Source of the DNA: Desulfobacterales bacterium
GTDB lineage: Bacteria; Desulfobacterota; Desulfobacteria; Desulfobacterales; RPRI01
Direction: 5' to 3'
Assembly: GCA_020052975.1 (NCBI GenBank)
Contig: JAGVOC010000314.1
Coordinates: 1-13,405 of the forward strand
Length of the DNA: 13,405 bases
Made by a program: the position numbers and the translations under genes. How positions within the stretch are numbered: position 1 is the stretch's first letter; the number at the start of each line of letters is the position of its first letter. The notes under the pieces are model-generated. The model saw only the letters and a list, made by a program, of their open reading frames with translations. It did no database searches and was not told the origin of the DNA. Of the stretch, positions 1 to 7,069 are shown piece by piece.

Positions 1-145
1 GCGATAATTTTAACCACAGGAATACATTGAGTATTTCGAGGATTAAAATTTGAGCCTGACGATGAAATCGGGCAAAAGGGGGCGTTATGCAAAGCTCTCG
101 ACACATAACCATCAATGACCGGAATGTGGCTCTGTTGTTAAACCT

Positions 146-1897
146 CTATTCTACAAAAAGCCCGACGGACTTTCCTTCTTTAAGATTGAAAAGCCCTTCT
201 TCGCATAGCCGAAGATATGGAATTGCAGCTCCTGTAAGAGTTACAAGAGTCAACATCGGGTCCGAAAATGAAATGCCTAAGCCTGATGCCGCCTTATTTA
301 CTTCATCCATCTGTCTGGCAAGCACTTCAACCGGAGTATCAGAAATTATGCCGAACAAAGGCAGCGGTAGCTCGGCTAAAATCTTTCCCCTGTCACAGAC
401 AACACATCCGCCCTGCAAGGCTTTAATCCTGTTCACAGCGCAGGCCATATCCTCATCATTTGCGCCGGCAACAATGATATCGGAAGTATCCCAGGCAGCG
501 CTCGAAGCAATTGCACCCGATTTTATCCCGAAGCCTTTTACAAGGCCCGTAAATATTTTTCCGGGACTATTGTTTCTGTCTATGGCTGCAACTTTAATTA
601 TATCAAGGCGGGTATCGGAATTTATTTTCCCGTCGACAACAGGAAGTGCGATTTTGATCTCCTTTGTGACAAGCTCGGTTATCTGGTCAATTACCCTGAC
701 ATCTGCCTGTAATCCACCGTCTTCAAACTTTATTTCAAAGTCGGAGGACTTTAATTTGCCGGGGAGCTTTATGCTGTTCCTGCCTGCCTCAGAGAATCTG
801 TGCTCCCTTGGTGAGGAAAGAAGTTTTCCCTTTTCAGCAATAATTTTCCCTTGACTTATCACATACTCGGCTTTAATCGTCAAAGGATTTGGAATTATTA
901 GCATATCGGCATACTTGCCGGGAGCAATACCCCCGATCATATTATCAAGTGAAAAGTGTTCCGCAACATTTAAAGTCGCCATCTGAACCGAAGTGACAGG
1001 ATCAAATCCGCAGTCTATGGCTTTTTGGACAATAAATTCCATGTAGCCTTTTTCAACGAGATCTTTGGGAGTAACACCGTCTGTTACAAGCGCAAGCCTT
1101 CTTAGATTAACACCCAGGTTTTTTATCTTTGAGATTTCTTCAAGATCCCTTCTTATACTCCCTTCCCTTATCATAACGCAAAGGCCGAGCCTTAATCTTT
1201 CAATTACTTCCTTTGCATTTATTGGTTCATGGCATGAAGAGATGCCGGAAGCAACGTATGCCGCAAGCTTTTTTTCGCTTGCCCCTGCAGAATGTCCTTC
1301 CAGCTTTTTTCCTGCAGCAAGTGTTTCATGAAAAGATGAAAGCAGATAGTCAGGGTCCTGCAAAAGAGCCTGCCAGTAAGTTTCGCCCAGTCCCAGAATA
1401 TCCTTTCTTGCAAGAAGCTTTTTTATTGTTTTCTTTGGAACACCACGGGCTAAACTGCTTATTGATACCATAGCAGGAGCAGTTGCAAATATTTTTATAG
1501 GCTGATCACGCAAAGAATCGAGAAAATCCAAAACCCCTTCATATCCCAAGACCGGATATATCTCCATTGATTCAGTTATAATCGTGGTGGTGCCTCCCGG
1601 TATAACATACTTCAGAAATTCTGAAACATTATAAAGCCAGGCAAGATGTGCATGCCCGTCGATAAGTCCGGGAATGATTGTTTTGCCGCCTGCATCTATC
1701 ACAACTGTTTTATTCCCGATTGTATCTTCCGGCTTTCTACCAACGTAGGCTATCTTTTCACCTTTTACGGAAACCGAACACTTTTCTATAAATTCACCGG
1801 TGTAAACGTTAAGGAGAGTCCCGTTATATACAACAAGATCGGCCTTACCAAGGCCCAGGGCAACATCCATAAGTTCTTTTGTCTCTGCGATACTCAT
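146..1897 (-). CDS. ade: Adenine deaminase
   Basis: Hydrolyses adenine to hypoxanthine and ammonia in the cytoplasm (purine salvage). The protein belongs to the amidohydrolase superfamily, Ade branch. Numbered from the TTG codon nine bases upstream, it shows the metal-binding HAH in GLIDGHAHL (about 85-87), GLGE (172-175), EGHSAG (204-209), SCHE (224-227) and TDGVTP (275-280), followed by the C-terminal domain typical of the roughly 580-residue bacterial Ade proteins. I chose the ATG at 1897 (583 aa) because AAGGAG lies nine bases upstream; the in-frame TTG at 1906 would have no spacing from it. The start overlaps the stop of the upstream cysteine-rich gene by ATGA, so the two are probably translationally coupled. 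All expected ligand motifs are present and nothing suggests a broken gene. Confidence 0.95.
   Translation of the reverse strand: MSIAETKELMDVALGLGKADLVVYNGTLLNVYTGEFIEKCSVSVKGEKIAYVGRKPEDTIGNKTVVIDAGGKTIIPGLIDGHAHLAWLYNVSEFLKYVIPGGTTTIITESMEIYPVLGYEGVLDFLDSLRDQPIKIFATAPAMVSISSLARGVPKKTIKKLLARKDILGLGETYWQALLQDPDYLLSSFHETLAAGKKLEGHSAGASEKKLAAYVASGISSCHEPINAKEVIERLRLGLCVMIREGSIRRDLEEISKIKNLGVNLRRLALVTDGVTPKDLVEKGYMEFIVQKAIDCGFDPVTSVQMATLNVAEHFSLDNMIGGIAPGKYADMLIIPNPLTIKAEYVISQGKIIAEKGKLLSSPREHRFSEAGRNSIKLPGKLKSSDFEIKFEDGGLQADVRVIDQITELVTKEIKIALPVVDGKINSDTRLDIIKVAAIDRNNSPGKIFTGLVKGFGIKSGAIASSAAWDTSDIIVAGANDEDMACAVNRIKALQGGCVVCDRGKILAELPLPLFGIISDTPVEVLARQMDEVNKAASGLGISFSDPMLTLVTLTGAAIPYLRLCEEGLFNLKEGKSVGLFVE
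155..172 (-). terminator. Possible intrinsic terminator inside the 3' end of ade
   Basis: On the minus strand AAGTCCGTCGGGCTT folds into a six-pair stem (one G-U) with a three-base loop, followed directly by TTTTT. It lies within the last ten codons of ade, ahead of the TAG at 146-148. The stem is short, so this is a weak call, but no better terminator is visible in positions 1-145. Confidence 0.35.
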
Positions 1898-2736
1898 ATC
1901 TTCCAACTCCTTGCTTTTTTCAAAAGATCATCTATCATACTTTCGGCATTACTTATCTCTTCAACCGAGTTAAAGCTTGATCCGAGCTCCCTGAATATAA
2001 CATCATAACGTGAGGAGGGTCTTTCAGAATTTATTCCGGAATAATCAACCGGCTTTCTTTCATAGAGCTTGTCTTTAAAGAAATAATTGGCTGCCGTATC
2101 TGAAGACGGCCTGAATGGCCAGGAAACCTTAAAACCGATAAATGCTTTGATAATCCCAATCAAGGCTTGCTTCATATGAATATCTGTTTCGTCTATTTTT
2201 CTTTGGATGCAAACCTCAATTTCTGAAATAAAAGCATTTATGAGAACGATTTCAGTAATGATGAGCCCATAAGAGTACCAGTCCTCAGCCGATTCACGGA
2301 TAATTCTTTTGTAGTTTTCAGGAAGCATGGTGTAAGACGGACAAAAATAGATATGGCAGGTCATACTGCCGTAGTAACTGAGCCCGCAATAATCTATCCC
2401 GTTGTTTCCGTCGGCCAGAGGATGAAGAAGACATCCCGCACGCATCCTCCCTTTTCCAATCAGTCCTATATATGGGCAGTGGTAAAATTCATCGTAGGGC
2501 CGTTTATTATTGCTTTTGTATAAAACTTCATCACCAAAGTTTATAATGGCTTCTGCTTCCCGCGGAACCTTCGAAAAATCAGCGGTTCTGTGGAAGAGCA
2601 TATCATATAGTTTTTCGCGTGATAAATCCGGGACATTATACAGCCCGCAGCATGCACCACATGATATGTTTTCATTCACCTGACAGAGATAAACCCCGCC
2701 GGGGGCTTTTTTGTCCATTTCTTTTTCGGGATTCAT
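1894..2736 (-). CDS. Cysteine-rich protein with CxxCC motif, possible metal-cluster protein
   Basis: Function not known; 280 aa. The N-terminal part carries C18, then CGACC at 26-30, then C87, C102, C117, C127 and C132. This spacing recalls the YkgJ/UPF0153 (CxCxxCC, putative zinc- or iron-chelating) proteins, but the resemblance is only partial. The second half has few cysteines and is probably helical. No signal peptide or membrane segment is visible, so it is likely cytoplasmic. The stop overlaps the adenine deaminase start by ATGA, so it is probably co-translated with ade. The start at 2736 lacks a good ribosome binding site; the next ATG, six codons downstream at 2718, is an alternative. 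Confidence 0.7.
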   Translation of the reverse strand: MNPEKEMDKKAPGGVYLCQVNENISCGACCGLYNVPDLSREKLYDMLFHRTADFSKVPREAEAIINFGDEVLYKSNNKRPYDEFYHCPYIGLIGKGRMRAGCLLHPLADGNNGIDYCGLSYYGSMTCHIYFCPSYTMLPENYKRIIRESAEDWYSYGLIITEIVLINAFISEIEVCIQRKIDETDIHMKQALIGIIKAFIGFKVSWPFRPSSDTAANYFFKDKLYERKPVDYSGINSERPSSRYDVIFRELGSSFNSVEEISNAESMIDDLLKKARSWKI

Positions 2737-2897
2737 AGTTTGCTGTTTTTTAAAATAATATTTTTCTGATTAAATAACAACTCATTGATTTTCTTGATAA
2801 TAGTTGAAATACAAATGATTTTGTAAAATAAAGTTTTTAATGCAGTACAATCCGATGAGACGAAAAGATGGATTTTTAAAAGCCATTAATCGTTCAT

Positions 2898-3392
2898 TCA
2901 TAGCCGACAACAAAGATGCCTGATGTATCGTATGCTCGAAAGTATTAAGGCTGCTCCTATACCGAGGTAAAGAACCGATAAATATTCTTTTGGTATTGGC
3001 GAGTGTCTCAGGGCAATACCCGCTGAAACCATAACGAGTACAATCAGGTAGCTTTTCCACGACATAAATGAGAATATGCAGGGTTTCCCTTCCATTTGCA
3101 TAATTCGCCCAAGATTTTTATCGACCACCCGCAAAAATCCGAAATGATGGATAATCAAAGAGCATGATAATCCTGTACCAGCAAACAATAAAGCACTGTT
3201 TCCTTCATATGCCTTAAGCCATTTGTACGCCATGAAACAAAGCATTATACCGCCAGCAATCCACATGGCTCCTGCAAGCAATAAGAGCGTATGCTTTTTT
3301 GCCGACGGTTTAAAACTATTTTTATTTGAGTGCATCCTGCTTATTTTGTTTTCTGCTGATTTTTCTGATGTCTGGTTTTGCTGAATACCCAA
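2898..3392 (-). CDS. Four-helix inner-membrane protein of unknown function
   Basis: A 164-aa protein with a charged, basic N-terminal tail of about 32 residues and then four hydrophobic stretches (about 33-58, 66-88, 113-130 and 137-158). Two pairs of helices are separated by a short basic and acidic loop (VVDKNLGRIMQMEGK). The stretch ALRHSPIPKEYLSVLYLGIG looks conserved in type with small hypothetical membrane proteins of Deltaproteobacteria, from memory only. The reading frame opens with TTG at 3392 just after an in-frame stop; the first ATG is at 3335 and would shorten the tail by 19 residues without losing a helix. It lies 30 bases downstream of the DUF1499 gene and could share its transcript. 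Confidence 0.65.
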   Translation of the reverse strand: MGIQQNQTSEKSAENKISRMHSNKNSFKPSAKKHTLLLLAGAMWIAGGIMLCFMAYKWLKAYEGNSALLFAGTGLSCSLIIHHFGFLRVVDKNLGRIMQMEGKPCIFSFMSWKSYLIVLVMVSAGIALRHSPIPKEYLSVLYLGIGAALILSSIRYIRHLCCRL

Positions 3393-3422
3393 ATCATCTC
3401 AAGGAGTTTATTTGCCGGCTTC

Positions 3423-3890
3423 TTAATTGCTCTTCCCGTTGAAACTTTTGCGCAGCTTCTGAACCCTTTCTCTGTTCACACCCAGATCTGAATACCCAAC
3501 CCGTGATGCTGTCCTTACATGAATATTATGGCTCGTCTTCTCCATCCGGAGTTCCAAATCATCAACAAACCGGAACAGCCTGCTTGTGAAGGTAGCCCAG
3601 AGATAGCCGTCCATTTCCTTCTCGATATTTCCCCCAATATCCAGAACAGCCTCCCTTGCGTTCTTCCAGGCACTCTGAGGATCTCCCGTGAAGACCAGCG
3701 GTTCGACACGCGACACTTTGCCCTCATACTCGCTGCAAACACAATTCGGACTATCCGGACACGGCCCCAGTTTTCCATCTATTAGCCCTAACCGGGACAG
3801 CCCTTGCGATGCACAAGACATGCATCCGAAGATCGTGCCGGCAATAACTAAAAGAGCAGGTAACCGGTATGCTGCATTTCTGAAGTTCAT
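3423..3890 (-). CDS. DUF1499 family probable lipoprotein
   Basis: A 155-aa protein. The N-terminus has basic residues followed by a hydrophobic stretch (LPALLVIAGTIFGC) ending at C23, so a lipoprotein signal is likely, although phenylalanine at position -2 of the lipobox is not ideal. The mature part starts LGLIDGKLGPCPDSPNCVCS, the CPDSPNCV signature of DUF1499 proteins; the biochemical function of that family is unknown. I chose the ATG at 3890 because GGTGGAG sits eight bases upstream and the product then begins with a standard signal sequence; the TTG at 3932 adds 14 residues and has no such support. The four-helix membrane gene follows 30 bases downstream. Confidence 0.85.
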   Translation of the reverse strand: MNFRNAAYRLPALLVIAGTIFGCMSCASQGLSRLGLIDGKLGPCPDSPNCVCSEYEGKVSRVEPLVFTGDPQSAWKNAREAVLDIGGNIEKEMDGYLWATFTSRLFRFVDDLELRMEKTSHNIHVRTASRVGYSDLGVNRERVQKLRKSFNGKSN

Positions 3891-4059
3891 TGTTTCATCT
3901 CCACCAGCGGCCAATTTGAGCCACAGCAACAAACGTTAAGCCGAAAATGCTTTGGAAGATCTATGCCATACTTATGAACGGCAAAAGAAAGTTGTCATTA
4001 TGAATAGTCCGGCATCGCCCAAGGTTATCAATACTGACGGCTTCGTAAAAAATCATTCT

Positions 4060-4075
4060 GTCCGCCGCGGCGGAC
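4060..4075. repeat. 16-bp perfect palindrome, copy 1
   Basis: GTCCGCCGCGGCGGAC is fully self-complementary. An identical copy lies at 4929-4944 on the other side of the rubrerythrin-like gene. A 16-bp GC-only palindrome occurring twice within 900 bp of moderate-GC sequence points to a dispersed repeat family. Confidence 0.8.
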
Positions 4076-4087
4076 GCTTCATCCCCG

Positions 4088-4135
4088 CCCTGTTGAATTC
4101 TCGCTGCGCGAGACGGCAAGGCCGATTCAACAGGG
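4088..4135. repeat. Nested inverted repeats inside the MITE-like element
   Basis: CCCTGTTGAAT (4088-4098) is perfectly complementary to ATTCAACAGGG (4125-4135). Between them TCTCGC-TGC-GCGAGA (4099-4113) forms a second perfect six-pair hairpin. Together they would give a cruciform or a stem-loop-on-stem if transcribed. Confidence 0.75.
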
Positions 4136-4242
4136 TGAATCATTGCAGCGTACTAAAAGCACGCTTCATTCCTCAAGATTTGCGCGCCTTGCATAATGAG
4201 CTTTTTACTTTGCCGCCTGAATTTCGACTTCTTGCGAGACCA

Positions 4243-4728
4243 TCAATACTGATCAAGATGATTAAATTCGGCGTTTTCAATCCAGAACATAGGTTTTTTG
4301 ATAAATTCAATTATGTTCTCTATTAAAAATGCATGCTTCTTTTCTTCTTCGATTATTTTTTTGATAACTTCTTTTTGGTTATCTATGCTTATCTTTTCAA
4401 GGAGTTCACTGTAGGTTTTGATACTTATTTGTTCATTTTCCAGAGCAACCAGGTAAACCTCTTCCTGAGGGGTTTCTTCAGAAAAGAATTCGGCTTTCTC
4501 TTTGATATTTTGAAAAACCGCTTTTGCATCTTTCAGGATATTAGTATCTGTTAATTCAAAATCTTTTTTTTGTTCCATATTTACAAAAGCAATATAGTGC
4601 TTTGCTTCGTCTTCTGCAAGCGAGGTAAATATGTTTTTCAAACCTGTATCGGTAGCTTTGATAGCCAGATCTCTATAAAATATTTCCCCGTTCTTTTCTA
4701 TTTGTTTTGCAATTTCAAAGATATTCAC
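4243..4728 (-). CDS. Rubrerythrin-like (ferritin family) diiron protein
   Basis: A 161-aa four-helix-bundle protein of the rubrerythrin/ferritin-like superfamily, which in anaerobes commonly reduces peroxide at a diiron site. Visible ligands include E11 in helix 1, E41xxH44 (EDEAKHY), E97 (ALENEQ) in helix 3, and E129xxH132 (EEEKKHA) in helix 4. There is no C-terminal rubredoxin domain with CxxC pairs, so it resembles the short ferritin-like members and would need a separate electron donor. The start is GTG at 4728, supported by a strong AAGGAGGT six bases upstream. The TGA stop falls in the terminal bases of the MITE-like element, and the last codons overlap the 11-bp direct repeat. It is monocistronic between two repeat-rich gaps. 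Confidence 0.85.
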   Translation of the reverse strand: MNIFEIAKQIEKNGEIFYRDLAIKATDTGLKNIFTSLAEDEAKHYIAFVNMEQKKDFELTDTNILKDAKAVFQNIKEKAEFFSEETPQEEVYLVALENEQISIKTYSELLEKISIDNQKEVIKKIIEEEKKHAFLIENIIEFIKKPMFWIENAEFNHLDQY

Positions 4729-4815
4729 TATTGACCTCCTTGTAATCTCTTTTAGATAGATTCCATCCGGAAATGGCCCTTTTGAGGGATCTCGGTGTCA
4801 ATCTGCGGGATTTCT

Positions 4816-4847
4816 TGTGCGGCATACATAACGTATGCCTCCGCACA
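4816..4847. repeat. Long hairpin upstream of the rubrerythrin-like gene
   Basis: TGTGCGGCATAC (4816-4827), loop ATAAC, then GTATGCC-TCC-GCACA (4833-4847) gives a 12-pair stem with one three-base bulge. No T-run follows on either strand, so a terminator is unlikely. It may be a repeat-element hairpin or a 5' leader structure of the gene starting at 4728. Confidence 0.65.
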
Positions 4848-4928
4848 ATCTATTGATTTCCTTGAGCTTATCCCAAATTGCCGATTTCCGAATTGGAACC
4901 GAAACAGCGAGCGCATTCCCCGCCGAAG

Positions 4929-4944
4929 GTCCGCCGCGGCGGAC
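4929..4944. repeat. 16-bp perfect palindrome, copy 2
   Basis: Identical to the copy at 4060-4075. Here the palindrome extends outward through CGCCG (4921-4925) and CGGCG, giving a longer imperfect stem of about 32 bp. The surrounding sequence is otherwise unlike the first copy. Confidence 0.8.
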
Positions 4945-4995
4945 TTGCGGCGAGGTTAGCGCGCGAATCAAAAACGGACACTATTCCCTACGGTC

Positions 4996-5028
4996 GAAGA
5001 TTCCCCGAAGCTTGCTGCGGGGAGCTTC
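4996..5028. repeat. GC-rich hairpin repeat
   Basis: GAAG plus TCCCCG (4996-4999, 5002-5007) pairs with CGGGGA plus CTTC (5018-5023, 5025-5028), with small internal bulges and a loop of about 10 bases. No T-run follows. I recall similar TCCCCG-AAGCTTGCTG-CGGGGA units as dispersed intergenic repeats in Desulfobacterota; this is unverified here. Confidence 0.6.
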
Positions 5029-5349
5029 AAACTCAACTGTGTACAAAATTTGTTTCCAGATAGAAACTATATATTTTAAATCTGGCTCCGATGTGTCCAC
5101 TAGTACAGGCAAAGATCAGTATGGCAATGATTTTATTATTTTTCAGGATTTCGCCTAAAAAGTCAATAGACGTCTATGAGCTTTTCAATAGCATACCTCA
5201 AAATGTCCGATTTTCCTAACAAGTTAAATGACCGATTTAATAATTTGAACTGAACTGAGCAGACAACGGGACTATATGCAGAGCTTGCGATAAGCTGGCC
5301 GTTCATGATCGTTAACTGGTATGATATTTCGCCTTTTTTTAAAGAAATC

Positions 5350-5379
5350 TTGTAATTTATGGCAGGAAGAGTATATATT
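5350..5379 (+). promoter_or_regulatory. Candidate promoter of the M20 hydrolase gene
   Basis: TTGTAA (5350-5355) is followed after 16 bases by TATATA (5372-5377), or after 18 bases by TATATT. Transcription would begin near 5385, leaving a short leader of about 35 bases with the ribosome binding site. AT-rich context makes chance matches common. Confidence 0.4.
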
Positions 5380-5419
5380 TTTATATCTCAAAATACCGTG
5401 CCCGGAAGGAGAATTTAGC

Positions 5420-6766
5420 ATGTTGCATGAGTGCAAAAGCTATGATGCAAGTGATCTTACCATTTACAAACATCCGGCGGGATTGCTGCAAAATCTCATA
5501 CGTTTTGACACAACCAATCCTCCAGGCAACGAAGCTGAGTGCATACACTTTATTGATGACCTGCTGAAAAGAGCTGGTTTTGAAACTCACATCTTTGCCA
5601 AAGATCCGAACCGGCCCAACCTGATTACCCGCTTAAAGGGACAGGGCAGCGTCCCGCCGCTTCTGCTTTACGGACACGTTGATGTAGTTACCACAGCCAC
5701 CCAGGATTGGACATACCCGCCTTTCGAGGCAAAAGAAGTTGACGGCTTTATATGGGGACGTGGCGCTCTGGACATGAAATGCGGAGTAGCCATGATGGTG
5801 GCTGCCCTTATTCGTGCCAAAGCAGAGGCTGTAATCCCCCGCGGTGATATTTTGCTTGCAATTCTGTCGGATGAAGAAGCAGGCGGCGATTTCGGCGCCA
5901 GATATCTGGTTGGTAACCATCCTGAGCAATTTGAAGGTATCCGGTATGCGATTGGTGAATTCGGTGGCTATTCAATGTACATCGGGGGGAAAAAATTCTA
6001 CCCCATTCAAATTGCTGAAAAGATAGCCTGCTGGATTAAAGCCACTGTTCGCGGTCCGGGCGGTCATGGAGCACGGCCAATGAGAGGCGGCGCAATGGCA
6101 AAACTGGGGAGGTTTTTAAGTCAGCTGGATAAAAACCGCCTTCCTGTACATATTACGCCTGTGACACGCCGAATGATTGAAGCCATCTCAGCAAATCTGC
6201 CTTTTCCCAAAGGCATGATTCTGCACAAACTGCTTGTCCCTGCCCTGACAGGTACCATTCTTAAAATGCTTGGCGAAAATGCGCAATATTTTGAATCTCT
6301 GCTTCACAATACGGTGAACGCCACAATAGTCCGTGGGGGAAATAAAGTTAACGTAATTCCCAGTGAGATCACGGTCGAACTGGATGGTCGCCTCCTGCCG
6401 GGTTTCGGGCCTGAAGATATGATAGCTGAAATACGTCAGATCATAGGAAACGAGGTGGAGTTTGAAATACTAAGGCATGATCCTTGTCCTGCCGAATCTG
6501 ATATGGGCCTTTTCGATACACTATCTGATATTCTGCATGATGCGGATCCTGAAGGAATATCCGTGCCATTGATACTTCCCGGAATTACGGATGCCCGCAT
6601 TTTTTCGCGGCTGGGCATTCAAACATATGGATTCATGCCTATGTTACTCCCTGCCGGATTCAATTTTTTTCAGACGATTCATGCTGCAGATGAGCGGATT
6701 CCGGTTGAAGCGGTGGACTTTGGGACAAACGCAATTTTTGAATTGCTGAAGCGTTATAAGGGATAA
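5420..6766 (+). CDS. M20 family metallohydrolase (ArgE/DapE/carboxypeptidase-like)
   Basis: A cytoplasmic dinuclear-zinc amidohydrolase of 448 aa; the substrate (N-acyl amino acid, dipeptide or similar) cannot be read from sequence. Family motifs are in order: LLLYGHVDVV with H86 and D88, WGRGALDMKCG with bridging D118, SDEEAGG with catalytic E152 and ligand E153, AIGEFGG with a probable third-site ligand E180, a lid domain including GGHGARP, and the late ligand histidine in FFQTIHAADE. I chose ATG 5420 because AAGGAG lies eight bases upstream and family homology starts soon after; the same frame opens at 5321 but those 33 residues look unlike the family. It is convergent with the trpB2 unit and appears to be a single-gene transcript. 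Confidence 0.9.
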   Translation: MLHECKSYDASDLTIYKHPAGLLQNLIRFDTTNPPGNEAECIHFIDDLLKRAGFETHIFAKDPNRPNLITRLKGQGSVPPLLLYGHVDVVTTATQDWTYPPFEAKEVDGFIWGRGALDMKCGVAMMVAALIRAKAEAVIPRGDILLAILSDEEAGGDFGARYLVGNHPEQFEGIRYAIGEFGGYSMYIGGKKFYPIQIAEKIACWIKATVRGPGGHGARPMRGGAMAKLGRFLSQLDKNRLPVHITPVTRRMIEAISANLPFPKGMILHKLLVPALTGTILKMLGENAQYFESLLHNTVNATIVRGGNKVNVIPSEITVELDGRLLPGFGPEDMIAEIRQIIGNEVEFEILRHDPCPAESDMGLFDTLSDILHDADPEGISVPLILPGITDARIFSRLGIQTYGFMPMLLPAGFNFFQTIHAADERIPVEAVDFGTNAIFELLKRYKG

Positions 6767-6791
6767 ATCTTTAACACTACAAGATTATCAT

Positions 6792-7067
6792 TTAATTTTG
6801 TTTGTCATTGACTGGTGCGTTGCGGCGGGCCTGCTCGATAAGCTCAAGCAGGCTCGACACCTTGGGTTTGGGCCGTGAATTAGCCAGCCTTGCAAATTCT
6901 TCGTCTGAAAGCCGCTCCTTAAAATAAACTGCAACATCAAAAGTTTCCCACCAGCAGTCAAAGACCTTGAAGCATGGGCTTTGACCATCACCGCAGTTGC
7001 GGCAGTAGCCAAAGCCCACATTGCTGCCAAGACGCGGACAGCGTATGTCAAGATCGTCCGGGTTCAT
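6792..7067 (-). CDS. Small Cys/Trp-containing protein linked to trpB2
   Basis: Function unknown; 91 aa. Cysteines at 10, 22, 25, 32 and 38 (CPRLG, YCRNCG, SPCF, FDCWW) could bind zinc or an iron-sulfur centre, and are followed by a charged helical C-terminus (SLLELIEQARR). No signal or membrane segment. The ATG at 7067 begins two bases after the trpB2 stop, with CAGGAG about nine bases upstream inside the end of trpB2, so the two genes form one transcript and are probably co-translated. From memory, small proteins with a similar CP-x-LG...NCWW layout occur in other Deltaproteobacteria. A direct role in tryptophan synthesis is only inferred from position. Confidence 0.75.
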   Translation of the reverse strand: MNPDDLDIRCPRLGSNVGFGYCRNCGDGQSPCFKVFDCWWETFDVAVYFKERLSDEEFARLANSRPKPKVSSLLELIEQARRNAPVNDKQN

Positions 7068-7069
7068 CT

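Larger units (their letters stand above)
4035..4245. mobile_element. MITE-like non-autonomous repeat element
   Basis: A non-coding unit of about 211 bp. Its ends TGACGGCTTCGTAAAAA (4035-4051) and, on the opposite strand, TGATGGTCTCGCAAGAA (4229-4245) match at 12 of 17 positions as imperfect terminal inverted repeats. The sequence ATCAATACTGA occurs at 4027-4037 and again at 4242-4252; this can be read as a 4-bp ATAC duplication beside the element ends, and joining the flanks gives a clean empty site. The inside is dense in palindromes: 4060-4075, 4088-4098 with 4125-4135, 4099-4113, and 4148-4164. No transposase is encoded. It could instead be a degraded dispersed palindromic repeat whose mobility is long lost. 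Confidence 0.55.
4848..5320. other. Gene-poor interval with repeat remnants
   Basis: I see no convincing gene between the rubrerythrin-like start (4728) and the M20 start (5420). The interval holds the second copy of the 16-bp palindrome, a GC-rich hairpin at 4996-5028, a 12-bp perfect palindrome ATAGACGTCTAT at 5166-5177, and otherwise AT-rich sequence. The open frames here are short, lack ribosome binding sites and show no family features. It probably consists of decayed dispersed repeats. Confidence 0.5.

Noticed and set aside
87..854. A 255-codon open frame on the plus strand
   Set aside because: Antisense to the 3' half of the adenine deaminase gene; composition is typical of a shadow frame.
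2782..3060. A 92-codon minus-strand frame
   Set aside because: Overlaps the end of the four-helix membrane protein in another frame, with no start signal.
3952..4326. A 124-codon open frame on the plus strand
   Set aside because: Runs through the palindromic repeat element and antisense into the rubrerythrin-like gene; no protein features.
4752..4916. A 54-codon minus-strand frame just upstream of the rubrerythrin-like gene
   Set aside because: It crosses the hairpin at 4816-4847, has no good ribosome binding site and no recognisable features; kept only as a low-priority possibility.
5321..5419. N-terminal extension of the M20 hydrolase to 5321
   Set aside because: The ATG at 5420 has AAGGAG at proper spacing, and the extension does not look like family sequence.
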